Positions 1 to 9,786 of a stretch of 64,000 nt of DNA are shown in pieces. Origin of the DNA: Bremerella sp. TYQ1. GTDB taxonomy: Bacteria; Planctomycetota; Planctomycetia; Pirellulales; Pirellulaceae. The notes under the pieces were generated by a model. That model saw only the letters and a program-made list of their open reading frames with translations, did no database searches and was not told the DNA's origin. Where the stretch lies: the NCBI RefSeq assembly GCF_020150455.1, contig NZ_CP083740.1, positions 1,116,001 through 1,180,000 on the forward strand. The letters are read 5' to 3'. The number at the start of each line of letters is the position of its first letter. Position 1 is the first letter of the stretch. Made by a program: the position numbers and the translations under genes.

Positions 1-75
1 GATGCTTGGGCGGAAGAAGACGAGACCTCAGAAAATCAATCCTCCCCATCATGTTCGATCGAGTCGCCTTCGTAA
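1..75 (+). CDS. Possible 3' end of an upstream gene
   Basis: Frame 1 is open from the window edge to a TAA at 73-75 and would encode a 24-residue acidic and Ser-rich tail (DAWAEEDETS...). It lies 61 bp before the RND pump gene on the same strand, so it could be the end of an earlier member of that operon. Too little is present to name a family, and the open frame could be chance. Confidence 0.3.
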   Translation, partial: DAWAEEDETSENQSSPSCSIESPS

Positions 76-136
76 CGAATTGATCGAAGCACGCCCCTAA
101 ATCCTACCAGTCCTCCTTCCTTCGAGATTCACCGAA

Positions 137-3100
137 ATGTGGATTGTTCGTCTAGCGCTCCGGCGCCCCTACACATTCGTCGTTGCATCTATGCTGATTG
201 CGATTGCAGGAGCAATCTCAATACGGCGGATGGAAACCGATATCTTTCCGGAGATCAATATTCCGGTCGTTGCCATCATCTGGAGCTATCAAGGGATACC
301 TCCTGATGAAATGGAAACCCGCATCGTTGGAAGCTTTGAACGAGTCTTATTTGCTACTGTCAGTGACATCGAACATGTTGAAAGTCAGTCGCTAAACGGG
401 ATTAGTGTTGTCAAAGTCTTTCTGCAAGAAGGGGCTAGTATCGATGCCGCGATTTCACAAATCGTTGCCACATCGCAGCAATCGTTAAAGTCAATGCCAC
501 CAGGCATTTTTCCGCCTCTGGTGATGCGATACAACGCAGCCAATGTGCCGATTGTTCAGGCATCGATTGGTAGTAATAGCCTGACGGAACAACAGCTATA
601 CGATTTGGCCACCAATTCAATGCGACCCGGACTCGCTCCTGTTCGGGGCGCCCAGATGACATGGCCCTATGGCGGTAAAGTTCGCCAGATCATGATCGAC
701 ATCGATCCAGACAAGCTTCACGCTTGGGGAATCTCCGCGAGAGAGGTGTCTCAGGCCATCAATGCACAGAACCTGATCTTACCTGCAGGATCGGTCAAGA
801 TTGGTGCCCACGAGATGAACGTTCGACTCAATGGAAGTCCCGAAGCAGTTGAAGCCATTGGAGATTTACCAATTCGGTCAGTAGGTAGTCGCACGGTTTT
901 TGTCCGTGATGTGGCGTCAGTACGAGATGGCTTTGCTCCGCAAACGAATATCGTTCACGTTGATGGCAAGCGGGGCGTGTTACAACCCATTCTCAAGTCC
1001 AGCGGTTCAACACTTGATATCGTTCAAGGCGTACGAGACCGTCTTCCTGCCGTCTTGGCGACGTTGCCTGAGGAGATGAAAGTTACGCTGCTGGCGGATC
1101 AGTCCGTTTTTGTTCGGCATGCCGTTGAAGGTGTGCTGGTAGAGGCTGGAATTGCCGCTGGTTTGACGGGCGCCATGATTCTGCTCTTCCTGGGATCTTG
1201 GCGAAGCACTTTGATTATTGTGATCTCCATTCCATTAGCGATTCTGGCAAGCATTACCATACTTGGTGCTCTTGGACATTCGTTGAATGTCATGACGCTT
1301 GGCGGATTGGCTCTTGCAGTCGGTATTTTGGTGGATGATGCCACCGTTGAGATTGAAAACATTCATCGTAACCTTCACCTAGGCAAGGGACTGACGACGG
1401 CCATTTTGGAAGGAGCACAACAGATCGCGATGCCAGCCATGGTTTCCACGTTGTGCATATGCATCGTGTTTCTGCCTGTCGGATTCATCACAGGAGCGGC
1501 CCGTGCACTGTTCGTCCCTATGGCACTTGCGGTCGTGTTTGCCATGTTTGCCAGTTACCTGCTAAGTCGAACTCTTGTACCGACGATGTCCCGCTACTTG
1601 CTTGTGGCCGAGATGAAGCAACATTCAAGCGAAAACGAGCAACGTAGCTTAGGCGTCTTTCGTTGGGTCCATGAAAGATTCAACGCTCTATTCGACAAGA
1701 TGAAGGATAGCTACGGTGTTGGGCTATCTTGGATGCTGGCTCACCGCGTAGTTGTCCTACTTCTGTTTGCTGGCTTTACGACAGGTTCCTTTCTGCTGAT
1801 TCCAGCAATAGGACAAGATTTTTTTCCCTCGGTAGATTCGGGACAGATTCGTTTGCACGTTCGCGCTCCCGCAGGAACACGGGTTGAGGAGACCGAACGC
1901 TACTTTGCGAAAGTCGTGGATACGATTTATGAAGTCATACCTGCCGATGAAATCGAGTCTGTAATTGACAATATCGGAATTCCCAACAGTGGTATCAACC
2001 TGGCGTTAAGTGACGGAACGCTTATGTCCTCTGCGGATGGTGAGGTTTTAATTTCGCTCGCCCATCATCACGCTTCCACCGATGCCTACAAAAAGAGCTT
2101 GAGAACAAAATTACAAGGTCGCTTCCCAGAACTGACGTTCTTCTACAAACCGCCTGACATTATCTCCCAGGTACTCAATTTCGGCTTGTCCGCGCCGATC
2201 GATGTGCAATTAGTCGGCCCGCGTCGCAACCAAAAAGAGAATTTTAAGATCGCAAGTCAGCTTCGGGATCGGATTCAACAAATACCGGGAGCATCGGACG
2301 TTCGGATTCATCAAGTGCCGTTCGCACCGGAACTGCGTATCGAAACCGATCGGACGCTACTCAGTCAAATGGGCATCTCGCAGTATGACGTTGCAAACGA
2401 TGTGCTTGTCTCATTGAGTTCTAGTAAACAGGCATCACCTAACTACTGGCTCGACCCAAAGAAGGGAATTCAGTATCCGTTGGTTGTTCAGTCACCTCAA
2501 CGTCAAGTCGATTCGCTTTCGGCCATTTCAGGTACACCCATTGTTGCCAATCAGGAAGATACCGATTCGCAACTCTTGGGAAACCTTTCCGAACTGAAGC
2601 GGGATGTCGGTCCAACCAACGTAACGCACTATAACGTCGCGCCAAGTATCGATGTGCTTGCAAATGTCGAAGGAACGGATCTGGGCAGCGTTGCTGCAGA
2701 GATAGACGCTGTGGTTGCTGATTTTCAGAGTCAATTGCCTCGTGGGACAACGATCAAAATACGGGGGCAAGTGGAAAGCATGCGAACGTCATTCTCTGCA
2801 TTGTCGTTTGGTGTTCTTTTTTCAATCGTCCTTGTCTACTTGTTAATGGTTGTGAACTTTCAATCTTGGATTGATCCACTCATTGTGTTGATGGCGTTGC
2901 CTGGGGCGTTGAGTGGAATCGTGTGGATGCTCTTTGTTACACAGACGACGCTCAGCGTGCCATCCCTTATGGGCACAATCATGTGTATTGGTGTCGCCAC
3001 CGCAAACTCTATCCTGGTAGTGACGTTCGCCAACGATCAGCGACAACTCGGTAAGAATGCATACGACGCAGCATGGGCCGCAGGCGTTACGAGATTGCGC

Positions 3101-3322
3101 CCGGTCTTGATGACGGCCGGGGCAATGATCTTGGGGATGTTGCCTATGTCGCTAGGAATTGGAGAAGGTGGCGAACAAAACGCACCCTTGGGACGGGCCG
3201 TTATCGGAGGGCTTCTAATGGCTACGCTTGCGACCCTTGTTTTCGTTCCCTTGATATACAGCCTTCTTCGCAAGAGGCCTCCCAAATCACAGGTTGAAAT
3301 GGACATGCTCGTCGATCCGTGA
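137..3322 (+). CDS. RND-family efflux pump inner-membrane permease
   Basis: A 1061-aa proton-driven RND transporter (AcrB/MexB-like, HAE-type), full length for the family. The N-terminus begins with the first membrane helix (LALRRPYTFVVASML). Two large periplasmic loops, roughly residues 40-330 and 560-870, are each followed by a block of helices. The helix-4 motif GILVDDATVEIENIHR (about residues 395-410) carries the paired Asp of the proton relay. Known role of the family is export of drugs, lipids or metals across the envelope with an adaptor and an outer-membrane channel. The adaptor follows 39 bp downstream; no TolC gene is visible beside it, though one could lie upstream of the window. 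The substrate cannot be told from sequence. ATG at 137; the ribosome-binding site is weak. Confidence 0.93.
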   Translation: MWIVRLALRRPYTFVVASMLIAIAGAISIRRMETDIFPEINIPVVAIIWSYQGIPPDEMETRIVGSFERVLFATVSDIEHVESQSLNGISVVKVFLQEGASIDAAISQIVATSQQSLKSMPPGIFPPLVMRYNAANVPIVQASIGSNSLTEQQLYDLATNSMRPGLAPVRGAQMTWPYGGKVRQIMIDIDPDKLHAWGISAREVSQAINAQNLILPAGSVKIGAHEMNVRLNGSPEAVEAIGDLPIRSVGSRTVFVRDVASVRDGFAPQTNIVHVDGKRGVLQPILKSSGSTLDIVQGVRDRLPAVLATLPEEMKVTLLADQSVFVRHAVEGVLVEAGIAAGLTGAMILLFLGSWRSTLIIVISIPLAILASITILGALGHSLNVMTLGGLALAVGILVDDATVEIENIHRNLHLGKGLTTAILEGAQQIAMPAMVSTLCICIVFLPVGFITGAARALFVPMALAVVFAMFASYLLSRTLVPTMSRYLLVAEMKQHSSENEQRSLGVFRWVHERFNALFDKMKDSYGVGLSWMLAHRVVVLLLFAGFTTGSFLLIPAIGQDFFPSVDSGQIRLHVRAPAGTRVEETERYFAKVVDTIYEVIPADEIESVIDNIGIPNSGINLALSDGTLMSSADGEVLISLAHHHASTDAYKKSLRTKLQGRFPELTFFYKPPDIISQVLNFGLSAPIDVQLVGPRRNQKENFKIASQLRDRIQQIPGASDVRIHQVPFAPELRIETDRTLLSQMGISQYDVANDVLVSLSSSKQASPNYWLDPKKGIQYPLVVQSPQRQVDSLSAISGTPIVANQEDTDSQLLGNLSELKRDVGPTNVTHYNVAPSIDVLANVEGTDLGSVAAEIDAVVADFQSQLPRGTTIKIRGQVESMRTSFSALSFGVLFSIVLVYLLMVVNFQSWIDPLIVLMALPGALSGIVWMLFVTQTTLSVPSLMGTIMCIGVATANSILVVTFANDQRQLGKNAYDAAWAAGVTRLRPVLMTAGAMILGMLPMSLGIGEGGEQNAPLGRAVIGGLLMATLATLVFVPLIYSLLRKRPPKSQVEMDMLVDP

Positions 3323-3361
3323 TTACGCGTTACTCTTCCTAAGCCTACGTTGGATGAAATC

Positions 3362-4621
3362 ATGAATAGTTCAGAACATACTTCCGAGTCCGCAGAAATT
3401 GATGAAGCAGGCACTCCTTCGCCCCCACCTCGCGTTGCGCCTTGGAAGCTAACTCTCTTGCTCTTGTGTGTCTCAGGCGTAGTTACCGGTGTGTTCTTTC
3501 TTGGATGGCTTCCCAAGGTAGAACAACATAAAGTACTCGCTGAGGAAGCAGATCAGCGGGCCAACGCAGTTCCGCAAGTGCGAATCATAAATCCTGAAAC
3601 AGCGGATGTGTCGATAGAGGTGCTATTACCAGGGGAAATACAAGCTGAGGAGGAGACGGTAATTTTTCCAAGGACGAGCGGTTACTTGAAAGAGTGGCAC
3701 GTTGATATTGGAGATGTTGTCACCAAGGGACAGCTTTTGGCAGAGATTGATACGCCAGAAGTTGATCAGCAACTTCAAGAGGCAATGGCAACCGTGGAGC
3801 AGCTAAAAGCACGGCGGCAAGTGGCGGAAACGCAACTAGAATTGGCTCGGTTCACATTGGGACGGCTGGAACGGCTTATTTCAGCCAACGCTGCTTCTCA
3901 GCAGGAATACGACGAACGCAAAGCTGAACTTGCTGTCGCCAAGCATCAGGTTCAAGTTGCCGAGGCCGATATCGCTGCAGGCATGGCGGATCTTCAGAGA
4001 ATCAAAGAATTGCAATCGTTTACCAAGGTGTACGCGCCCTTTGATGGGACGATTTCAGAACGATCGATCGACCTTGGGCAATTGGTGACCTCCGGAAATG
4101 ATCAAGCTCAATCGCTTTTTCGGCTTCTTCGAACAGACCGCGTACGAGTGATCATTCACGTTCCGCAACTCTATGCCTCAAGCATCCGCAACGGCGATAA
4201 TGCTCATCTTGTAGTTCGTGAGATGCCAAATCGAACCTTTGCTGGGCATATCTCACGAACCGCGAAAGCGATTGATCTCCAGACACGCACTATGCGAGTT
4301 GAAGTCGAGCTAAAAAATACAGATGGCATGCTATTGCCAGGCTCGTACGTCCAAGTCAAACTGCCGGTTCAACGGACAGATCCACCCCTGATCGTTCCAG
4401 CTTCGGCGTTGATCTTTAATGCCGATGGTGCCCAGTTGGCAGTTGTCAATTCGCAAGATGTCATCGAGTTGCGACACGTCGTAGTCGAAGCAGATCAGGG
4501 CGGCAAGCTGGGAATCGCGACAGGTATTTCCGCCTCAGATCGCGTTGTAGTAAACCCTGGCGAACGCCTCTCTAATGGCCTGTCCGTATCTATCGTCGAG
4601 GGCATTCGTAACGAAAGTTGA
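3362..4621 (+). CDS. RND efflux periplasmic adaptor (membrane fusion protein)
   Basis: A 419-aa HlyD/AcrA-like adaptor that should bridge the RND pump encoded just upstream to an outer-membrane channel. A hydrophobic anchor lies at about residues 23-46 (LTLLLLCVSGVVTGVFFLGWL). It is followed by a split barrel-sandwich (lipoyl-like) domain (FPRTSGYLKEWHVDIGDVV), a coiled-coil hairpin at about 135-210, and the beta-barrel and membrane-proximal domains (LIVPASALIF near residue 345). ATG at 3362 is chosen over an in-frame TTG at 3350 because GGATGA sits about 8 nt before the ATG. It ends 30 bp from the convergent hybrid kinase gene, with no obvious terminator between them. Confidence 0.9.
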   Translation: MNSSEHTSESAEIDEAGTPSPPPRVAPWKLTLLLLCVSGVVTGVFFLGWLPKVEQHKVLAEEADQRANAVPQVRIINPETADVSIEVLLPGEIQAEEETVIFPRTSGYLKEWHVDIGDVVTKGQLLAEIDTPEVDQQLQEAMATVEQLKARRQVAETQLELARFTLGRLERLISANAASQQEYDERKAELAVAKHQVQVAEADIAAGMADLQRIKELQSFTKVYAPFDGTISERSIDLGQLVTSGNDQAQSLFRLLRTDRVRVIIHVPQLYASSIRNGDNAHLVVREMPNRTFAGHISRTAKAIDLQTRTMRVEVELKNTDGMLLPGSYVQVKLPVQRTDPPLIVPASALIFNADGAQLAVVNSQDVIELRHVVVEADQGGKLGIATGISASDRVVVNPGERLSNGLSVSIVEGIRNES

Positions 4622-4651
4622 TAATTCTTAGGAAGAGCCTGCAAGATGTCG

Positions 4652-6238
4652 CTAGTCGAAGTAACTTGCAAAGAGTGTTTTCAGCTGAGAGAAGCTAATC
4701 GGCTTAATTAAAACCTGCTCGCAACCGACAGCAAGGCAGCGTTCGATGTCGTTGCTCAGCGCCCCTGCGGTCAGGGCAATGATTGGCGTTTCGATCCCCA
4801 TGGATTTCAGTGAGGAAGCTGCTTCATAACCATCCATAACTGGCATTTGCATGTCCATGATGATCAAGTCATACGGGCTACCTGACTCCTTGCGTGTAAT
4901 GACCTGATCACACGCATTTTTTCCATCCACAGCGAAATCTGGAGAAACGCCGAGTCTCTCAAAGACTTTCTTCAAAAGGTATCGATTAGCCTCAACGTCT
5001 TCGGCAATCAAGATAGATCGACGACTCCAATCACCATCTTCTCCACTATGACTCGATGATTCGTCTTGCTGAGAATCTTCAGATGCTTCACATTCAGGCG
5101 CATGAAGCTCTAGACTAAAGACCGACCCAGTCGGTGAAGTCTCTTCAAGCTCGAGAGAGCCACCCATCATATCAGCCAATTGACGGCTAATCGCCAGACC
5201 TAGTCCCATACCGAGACGTTTCTTCTCACTACTAGCAGGCCCTTGGTTGAATGGAGTAAAGATACGATCAACGACATCCTCCGGGATCCCTGGCCCGGAA
5301 TCGATGACACGAATCAGCAACTTCTCTGATTGGTGGTCATACTTAGCTCGACACTCGACGCTACCGCGGTCGGTAAACTTGATCGCATTGCCAATCAGGT
5401 TAATTAGTATCTGTCGGAGTCGGACCGGATCAATGTTCGCCATCACTGGGCAATCACTTGGAAGGTCCCAATGAAAATCGAGCCCTCCATCGGTCGCTCG
5501 GTACTTAAGTAACTCACAAACCGAATCGATTAGACGACAAATATCGGTAGGTACCGACTCGACCTCCAGAGTACCAGCTTCGACTTTGGCAATATCGAGA
5601 AGATCGTTAAGCAGTTCCAACAAGTGTTGGCCGCTGTTGGCGATCATTCCCAACATCTTAGGAGCGTCGTTAACTCCCAAATCATTCTGAAGGATCTCAG
5701 CAAATCCAATGATCGCCGTCAGAGGAGTTCGCAATTCGTGACTAAGTGACGTTAGAAACTGAGACTTCGAGCGATTAGCTTGTTCAGCAAGCATCATCGC
5801 TTTTTCTGCCTTCTGCTCACTTTCAACGACTTTACGCAGTAGCTTGTGGCGTTCGATCGCGTTGTGCGTAATTCTCGGTAAAATGTCTTCAGTAATTTGC
5901 GACTTGCCGAAGAAATCTTGTACACCCCGTTCAAGAATGGTCGCGTCGTTGAGATGGTTTGCGTCAACACTTCCCGTGACTAAGACAATGGGCACAGGCG
6001 GAATACTGTGCTTGGCCAGCAGCAGCTCAACGAACCGTTTCGCGTCCATATCAGGCAAGCGATAATCGAGAACAACTAGGTCGATCTCCGATTTTAAGGC
6101 GTTGATTTTTTCCAGGCCATCGTTGCCTGTGCACGCTTCGGTGAATCGGTATCGAACATTCACATCCTTTCGCAACGCAGAGATAACGGCGTTTCGATCC
6201 TCGGTCGAATCGTCGATAATGAGAAAATGAAGTTTCAA
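4652..6238 (-). CDS. Hybrid sensor histidine kinase (REC-HisKA-HATPase-REC)
   Basis: A 528-aa soluble hybrid kinase without membrane segments. Order: receiver domain (residues 1-125, phospho-acceptor Asp58 in LVVLDYRLPD), coiled linker, HisKA dimerisation domain (His167 in SLSHELRTPL), HATPase with N and G boxes (INLIGNAIKF, DSGPGIP, GMGLGLAIS), and a C-terminal receiver (Asp462 in IIMDMQMPVMDG, Lys in IKPIS). The N-terminal receiver suggests it is controlled by phosphotransfer rather than by its own sensor domain. The start appears to be TTG at 6238, 12 nt after the response regulator stop, so it is the last gene of the phytochrome operon. A plausible flow is phytochrome to response regulator or to this kinase; the final output gene is not visible. 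Confidence 0.9.
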   Translation of the reverse strand: MKLHFLIIDDSTEDRNAVISALRKDVNVRYRFTEACTGNDGLEKINALKSEIDLVVLDYRLPDMDAKRFVELLLAKHSIPPVPIVLVTGSVDANHLNDATILERGVQDFFGKSQITEDILPRITHNAIERHKLLRKVVESEQKAEKAMMLAEQANRSKSQFLTSLSHELRTPLTAIIGFAEILQNDLGVNDAPKMLGMIANSGQHLLELLNDLLDIAKVEAGTLEVESVPTDICRLIDSVCELLKYRATDGGLDFHWDLPSDCPVMANIDPVRLRQILINLIGNAIKFTDRGSVECRAKYDHQSEKLLIRVIDSGPGIPEDVVDRIFTPFNQGPASSEKKRLGMGLGLAISRQLADMMGGSLELEETSPTGSVFSLELHAPECEASEDSQQDESSSHSGEDGDWSRRSILIAEDVEANRYLLKKVFERLGVSPDFAVDGKNACDQVITRKESGSPYDLIIMDMQMPVMDGYEAASSLKSMGIETPIIALTAGALSNDIERCLAVGCEQVLIKPISFSQLKTLFASYFD

Positions 6239-6250
6239 AATCAGCCTGGC

Positions 6251-6637
6251 CTAGTTCAATAATCTCGACGCGATGCTCTGCACCGTCTTCAAGTAGGTAT
6301 TTGGATCGGTGGATTTAACCTGGAAATCTGCAGCCCCTAAGTTTAACGCCATCGCACGATCTTGTGGGTTGGACGACGTCGTAAATACCACGACACTCTT
6401 CAGACGGTCTGGATACCGCTCGGAAATATGGCGGAGCAACTCCAAACCATTACAACGGGCAAGATTTAGATCTAAGAAAATCAGTTGAGGAGCGTTCTCA
6501 GCGAGCAGCTTCTGGCCGTCAGGGCAGCCGATCGCACGGATGACCTGAGCGGAGGGGTTCTCCAAGCTAATGGCCATCATCCCCATTTCATAGTCCAGAT
6601 CACTGTCTTCAATGAAACAAACGACAACGGGTGACAT
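6251..6637 (-). CDS. Single-domain response regulator, Rcp1-like
   Basis: A 128-aa stand-alone receiver domain with no output domain. The acidic pocket (IEDSD near residue 10), phospho-acceptor Asp56 (LIFLDLNL), switch Thr/Ser (VVFTTSS) and Lys (FQVKSTD) are all present. It resembles the Rcp/CheY-like regulators encoded beside phytochrome kinases, which take phosphate from the phytochrome. ATG at 6637 lies 2 nt after the phytochrome stop (TAA CA ATG), which indicates translational coupling; the longer frame reaching back to 6667 would run into the phytochrome gene. The Asp residues are intact, so it should be phosphorylatable. Confidence 0.92.
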   Translation of the reverse strand: MSPVVVCFIEDSDLDYEMGMMAISLENPSAQVIRAIGCPDGQKLLAENAPQLIFLDLNLARCNGLELLRHISERYPDRLKSVVVFTTSSNPQDRAMALNLGAADFQVKSTDPNTYLKTVQSIASRLLN

Positions 6638-6639
6638 TG

Positions 6640-8922
6640 TTAGCTTACCTGTTCCAAGGTGAAACAAACGGTGGAACCAGTTCCTGGTTGGGATTCAATC
6701 CAGATTCTTCCACCATGACGCAAGACAATCTTCTCGCAAATTGCCAGTCCTGCCCCAGATCCCCCACCATACTCTCCTGGCAAATGGAGACGGCGGAAAA
6801 TCTGAAAGACTTCCTGCTGGAGTTCAGGAGCAATTCCTATGCCATTGTCTCGAACAAATACCTTGGCTTCGCGTTTGCCGTCCGCTGTGACATTTGCTGA
6901 AGCGCCTATTACCAAATGCTTTACGTCATGTTCGTTGTATTTGAGGGCATTCGAGACAAGGTTCGTAAATAGTTCTCGAATGCAAAGAAAATCGGCCCAG
7001 AGAGTCATGTCATTCTCGATTGTGACCAAAACATCCTTAGGATGCGGCCGCCCAAGAACCATCTCAACAGCTTCCTCTGCGACTTCCTGAAGACTGACTC
7101 GCTCGAATTCTAGGTTACCTTGTCCGGCCCTAGAAAGACGAAGTAGCCCTTGAATCAGTTCATCCATGCGTGCCGACAGCTTTGCCAGCGTTTGAAGTCG
7201 ATTCGACGTGTTCTCATCGATTTCTGAGCCAAGTTCATGCTGCAGCAGAAAAACGGTCTGACTAATTCCTCGCAGCGGTTCTCGTAAGTCATGCGATGCT
7301 GCATAGGCAAACGAATCGAGATCTGCATTGATCTTGGCGAGCTCATCATTTAGTCGCGTCAGTTCGGCGGCACGTAAGCTAAGCAGCTCAACGAGGCCGT
7401 GACGTAGCTCTTCCGCCATGTCTCGATCGACTTGCGTCCATCGCCGAGATTGCTGATGTACGGTTGTCTTCCATTCCTCAAATGATTGACGCGGAGAAAG
7501 ACGTACCCCATCGTCAGTCTTTACTGCCACTTTATCGGGATTGCCTGCCCAGCTAACTTCGCTGACATATTCGTCACGAAAAAATAGCAGCCAACTAACC
7601 TCGGGTCCAAATAAAGGGACAGCCAAACAGCCACAACAAGTGCCTAGGGAAGTAGTACCCGTGGACTCTGCAAGTTCACCAGCAAGACTGTGGGTATATC
7701 GTAGAGCAGCCCCTTCGATTTCATTTCCTTCGGCCCAATTAACGATCGAAGGAATTGCATCCAGTGGTGGAGTGCTACCAAAACTCTGGGATTCTCTTTG
7801 CGAGACAATCACCAGTCCATTGGCGTCGACCACTTTCTTCATCTCTGGCCAAAGTTCTTCCGTATCTTGCCACATGTTGGCAGTTCGGGTGACCAATTCT
7901 AAGACACGGTGAAAGCTTGCCCGACGCTCCGTTCTCTCGTTGTTGGTTCCGGCCTGTTCGCGAGCTGAAAGATAGTTGCCGACGACGAGCCCCATAATCT
8001 CACAGGCCGCTCGTTCCTCCAATCGAAGAGGCTTTGCAGAGTAATGATGGCACGCGATTAGTCCCCACAGGCGATTGTCGATGACGATGGATATCGACAT
8101 CGAAGCCCGAACACCCATGTTTTGCAAATACTCAATATGAATCGGAGACACTGCCCGAAAACAACTAAGACTCAAGTCGAGCGGACGCTCCGCATTCGCA
8201 TTACAGTTAGGAGTTATCGGTACTGGTTCTGCGTTAACATCCCCGATGGAACGAACTGTGTTGAGAATGTATAGACGTCGAGCCTGCTCTGGAATATCTG
8301 TTGCAGGGTAATGCAGACCTAAGAACGATTCCCGTCCTGCAACGACCGACTCGCCGATCACCTCGCCATGGTTATCTTCGGCAAATCGATACAACATCAC
8401 TCGGTCAAATCCGCTGATGTCTCGCATCTCATCTGCAATGACCTGATACAACTGGGAAAGATCTCGGCAACTTTGCAGCCTCTGGTTCGCTCTCGTCAAT
8501 TGCAGCGGAAGACTTAGTTCTTCAATGATCTCCGCGCTATGGTTCGACTCCTTGGGTAGCTCTAATTCAACTACCAGCATTCCACGATAGACGTGGGCCG
8601 CCGCAGAATAGGGAAGTGAACTTTTAGAAGAAACGGGACGAAGACGTAACGGACGGACAACCTCGCGAATACCCATCGATACGTTTCGTAGCAACGTCGT
8701 CGATTCTGCATCAAAGATTGAATCCAGAGCACTTCCAATTTCTGGAACTTCTTTGAGCCAATCCGAAACATTGGCGGATCGATGTTGGAGCGTAAGTTCT
8801 CCCAATTGAAACGCAAGCAGCGTCCCGTGTGGCTGGACTGCTCCCGCTAAATGAATTGGCTCTCGATCGCAATTTGTCAGGTCGACCGAGGTTGCATCGT
8901 TCGAGGATCCTGGAATTGTCAT
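6640..8922 (-). CDS. bphP: Bacteriophytochrome histidine kinase (PAS-GAF-PHY-HisKA-HATPase)
   Basis: A 760-aa red/far-red light photoreceptor kinase. The N-terminal extension carries Cys18 in DLTNCDREPIH, the position where bacteriophytochromes attach biliverdin. This is followed by the PAS motif (GAVQPHG), a GAF domain with the PATDIP motif and H-rich chromophore pocket (IACHHYS), and a PHY domain with the tongue motif PRQSF. The kinase has phospho-acceptor His544 in SHDLREPLRG and a HATPase with NALKYNE, DNGIGI and GSGAGLAI. ATG at 8922 overlaps the heme oxygenase stop (ATGA), and the conserved Cys region starts just after it. Biliverdin would be made by the upstream heme oxygenase. All diagnostic residues are intact, so a working photosensor is likely. 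Confidence 0.96.
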   Translation of the reverse strand: MTIPGSSNDATSVDLTNCDREPIHLAGAVQPHGTLLAFQLGELTLQHRSANVSDWLKEVPEIGSALDSIFDAESTTLLRNVSMGIREVVRPLRLRPVSSKSSLPYSAAAHVYRGMLVVELELPKESNHSAEIIEELSLPLQLTRANQRLQSCRDLSQLYQVIADEMRDISGFDRVMLYRFAEDNHGEVIGESVVAGRESFLGLHYPATDIPEQARRLYILNTVRSIGDVNAEPVPITPNCNANAERPLDLSLSCFRAVSPIHIEYLQNMGVRASMSISIVIDNRLWGLIACHHYSAKPLRLEERAACEIMGLVVGNYLSAREQAGTNNERTERRASFHRVLELVTRTANMWQDTEELWPEMKKVVDANGLVIVSQRESQSFGSTPPLDAIPSIVNWAEGNEIEGAALRYTHSLAGELAESTGTTSLGTCCGCLAVPLFGPEVSWLLFFRDEYVSEVSWAGNPDKVAVKTDDGVRLSPRQSFEEWKTTVHQQSRRWTQVDRDMAEELRHGLVELLSLRAAELTRLNDELAKINADLDSFAYAASHDLREPLRGISQTVFLLQHELGSEIDENTSNRLQTLAKLSARMDELIQGLLRLSRAGQGNLEFERVSLQEVAEEAVEMVLGRPHPKDVLVTIENDMTLWADFLCIRELFTNLVSNALKYNEHDVKHLVIGASANVTADGKREAKVFVRDNGIGIAPELQQEVFQIFRRLHLPGEYGGGSGAGLAICEKIVLRHGGRIWIESQPGTGSTVCFTLEQVS

Positions 8923-9527
8923 AGTTTGCTTAAATTCTCGCCGTACAATCGAAACATCATCATCGCCGCTGAAGTGGAACGAGCAATTTCGTCCGGTGAA
9001 ACAAGCTGCTCGTCCAACCAGCTTTTGGTCTGTTGCCAATGCTTGGGAGTTGCCTCACCGTATGCGTTTAAGTATTTGATCGGTGGAGTTATGCCCTGAG
9101 GGAAAGAATGGCACACGACTTTACAGAGGTGCATTGCCCCCATGGTGGAGCCCTCCAAAACGTAGACGACACCGGCCGCTTCGGCAGGTCCCTCAATCCA
9201 GCTGACATCACTTTCCCAAGCTGGAATCGCACGGTCAGTCGTTTGACGGTCTGACGGGACGGTCGCCAATTCGGGCATCAACTGTGTTAGCCGTAACCGG
9301 TCCTCTTGTGCCCACGAGCCACGACGCCGGTCAGTGAACCAGCCGTGGTCGATATTCAATTGACGTTCTATTGCCAGATCAATGGGACAAATAAGCTGAG
9401 AAATCGCCTGTAGAAAGCGGTCATAATTCTCCGCCGAGCCGAGCATCGATTTCCAGTCGACGCTTCGTTCGACCTCGCGATGCAACTCAGCGGTCGCAGA
9501 CTTCAGGCAATGGCTAGCAAGAGACAT
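8919..9527 (-). CDS. bphO: Heme oxygenase supplying biliverdin (BphO-like)
   Basis: A 202-aa bacterial heme oxygenase, which opens heme to biliverdin, CO and iron. The proximal heme ligand is probably His16 in SATAELHREVE. The distal-helix signature YVLEGSTMGAMHL (GSTxG) is present about residues 122-134. Length fits the family. It is the first gene of the operon and overlaps the phytochrome gene by 4 nt, the classic bphO-bphP pairing, so its product is almost certainly the chromophore source. ATG at 9527 is preferred because the fold starts there; an in-frame GTG at 9590 would add 21 residues that do not look like the family. Neither start has a strong ribosome-binding site. The 259 bp between this ATG and the next gene upstream hold no further gene. 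Confidence 0.93.
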   Translation of the reverse strand: MSLASHCLKSATAELHREVERSVDWKSMLGSAENYDRFLQAISQLICPIDLAIERQLNIDHGWFTDRRRGSWAQEDRLRLTQLMPELATVPSDRQTTDRAIPAWESDVSWIEGPAEAAGVVYVLEGSTMGAMHLCKVVCHSFPQGITPPIKYLNAYGEATPKHWQQTKSWLDEQLVSPDEIARSTSAAMMMFRLYGENLSKL

Positions 9528-9786
9528 GGAGAAACCGGCCCCCAATCGCTGGGACACTTCTAAACTTGGTTTAACGCAATCGCATACCACACTAAGAAAC
9601 GCACCATGCGCGCGGTTTGCTATGCAGAATTAAAACCAGGCTCCCCACTGCCGGTACGGTAGATTTCACTAATCTCCCATGGAGTTACATGGTAAATAGT
9701 TTGTTAGATCCGTCAACTAGTAAGCAAGCAGAGGCAATTTGCTTGGTAACCGCATATTTCCTTCGCTGACCCAACACCAGATCCTT

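Noticed and set aside
3037..3516. 159-codon minus-strand frame across the RND pump end and adaptor start
   Set aside because: Spans two sense genes, begins and ends without regulatory signals, and is not protein-like.
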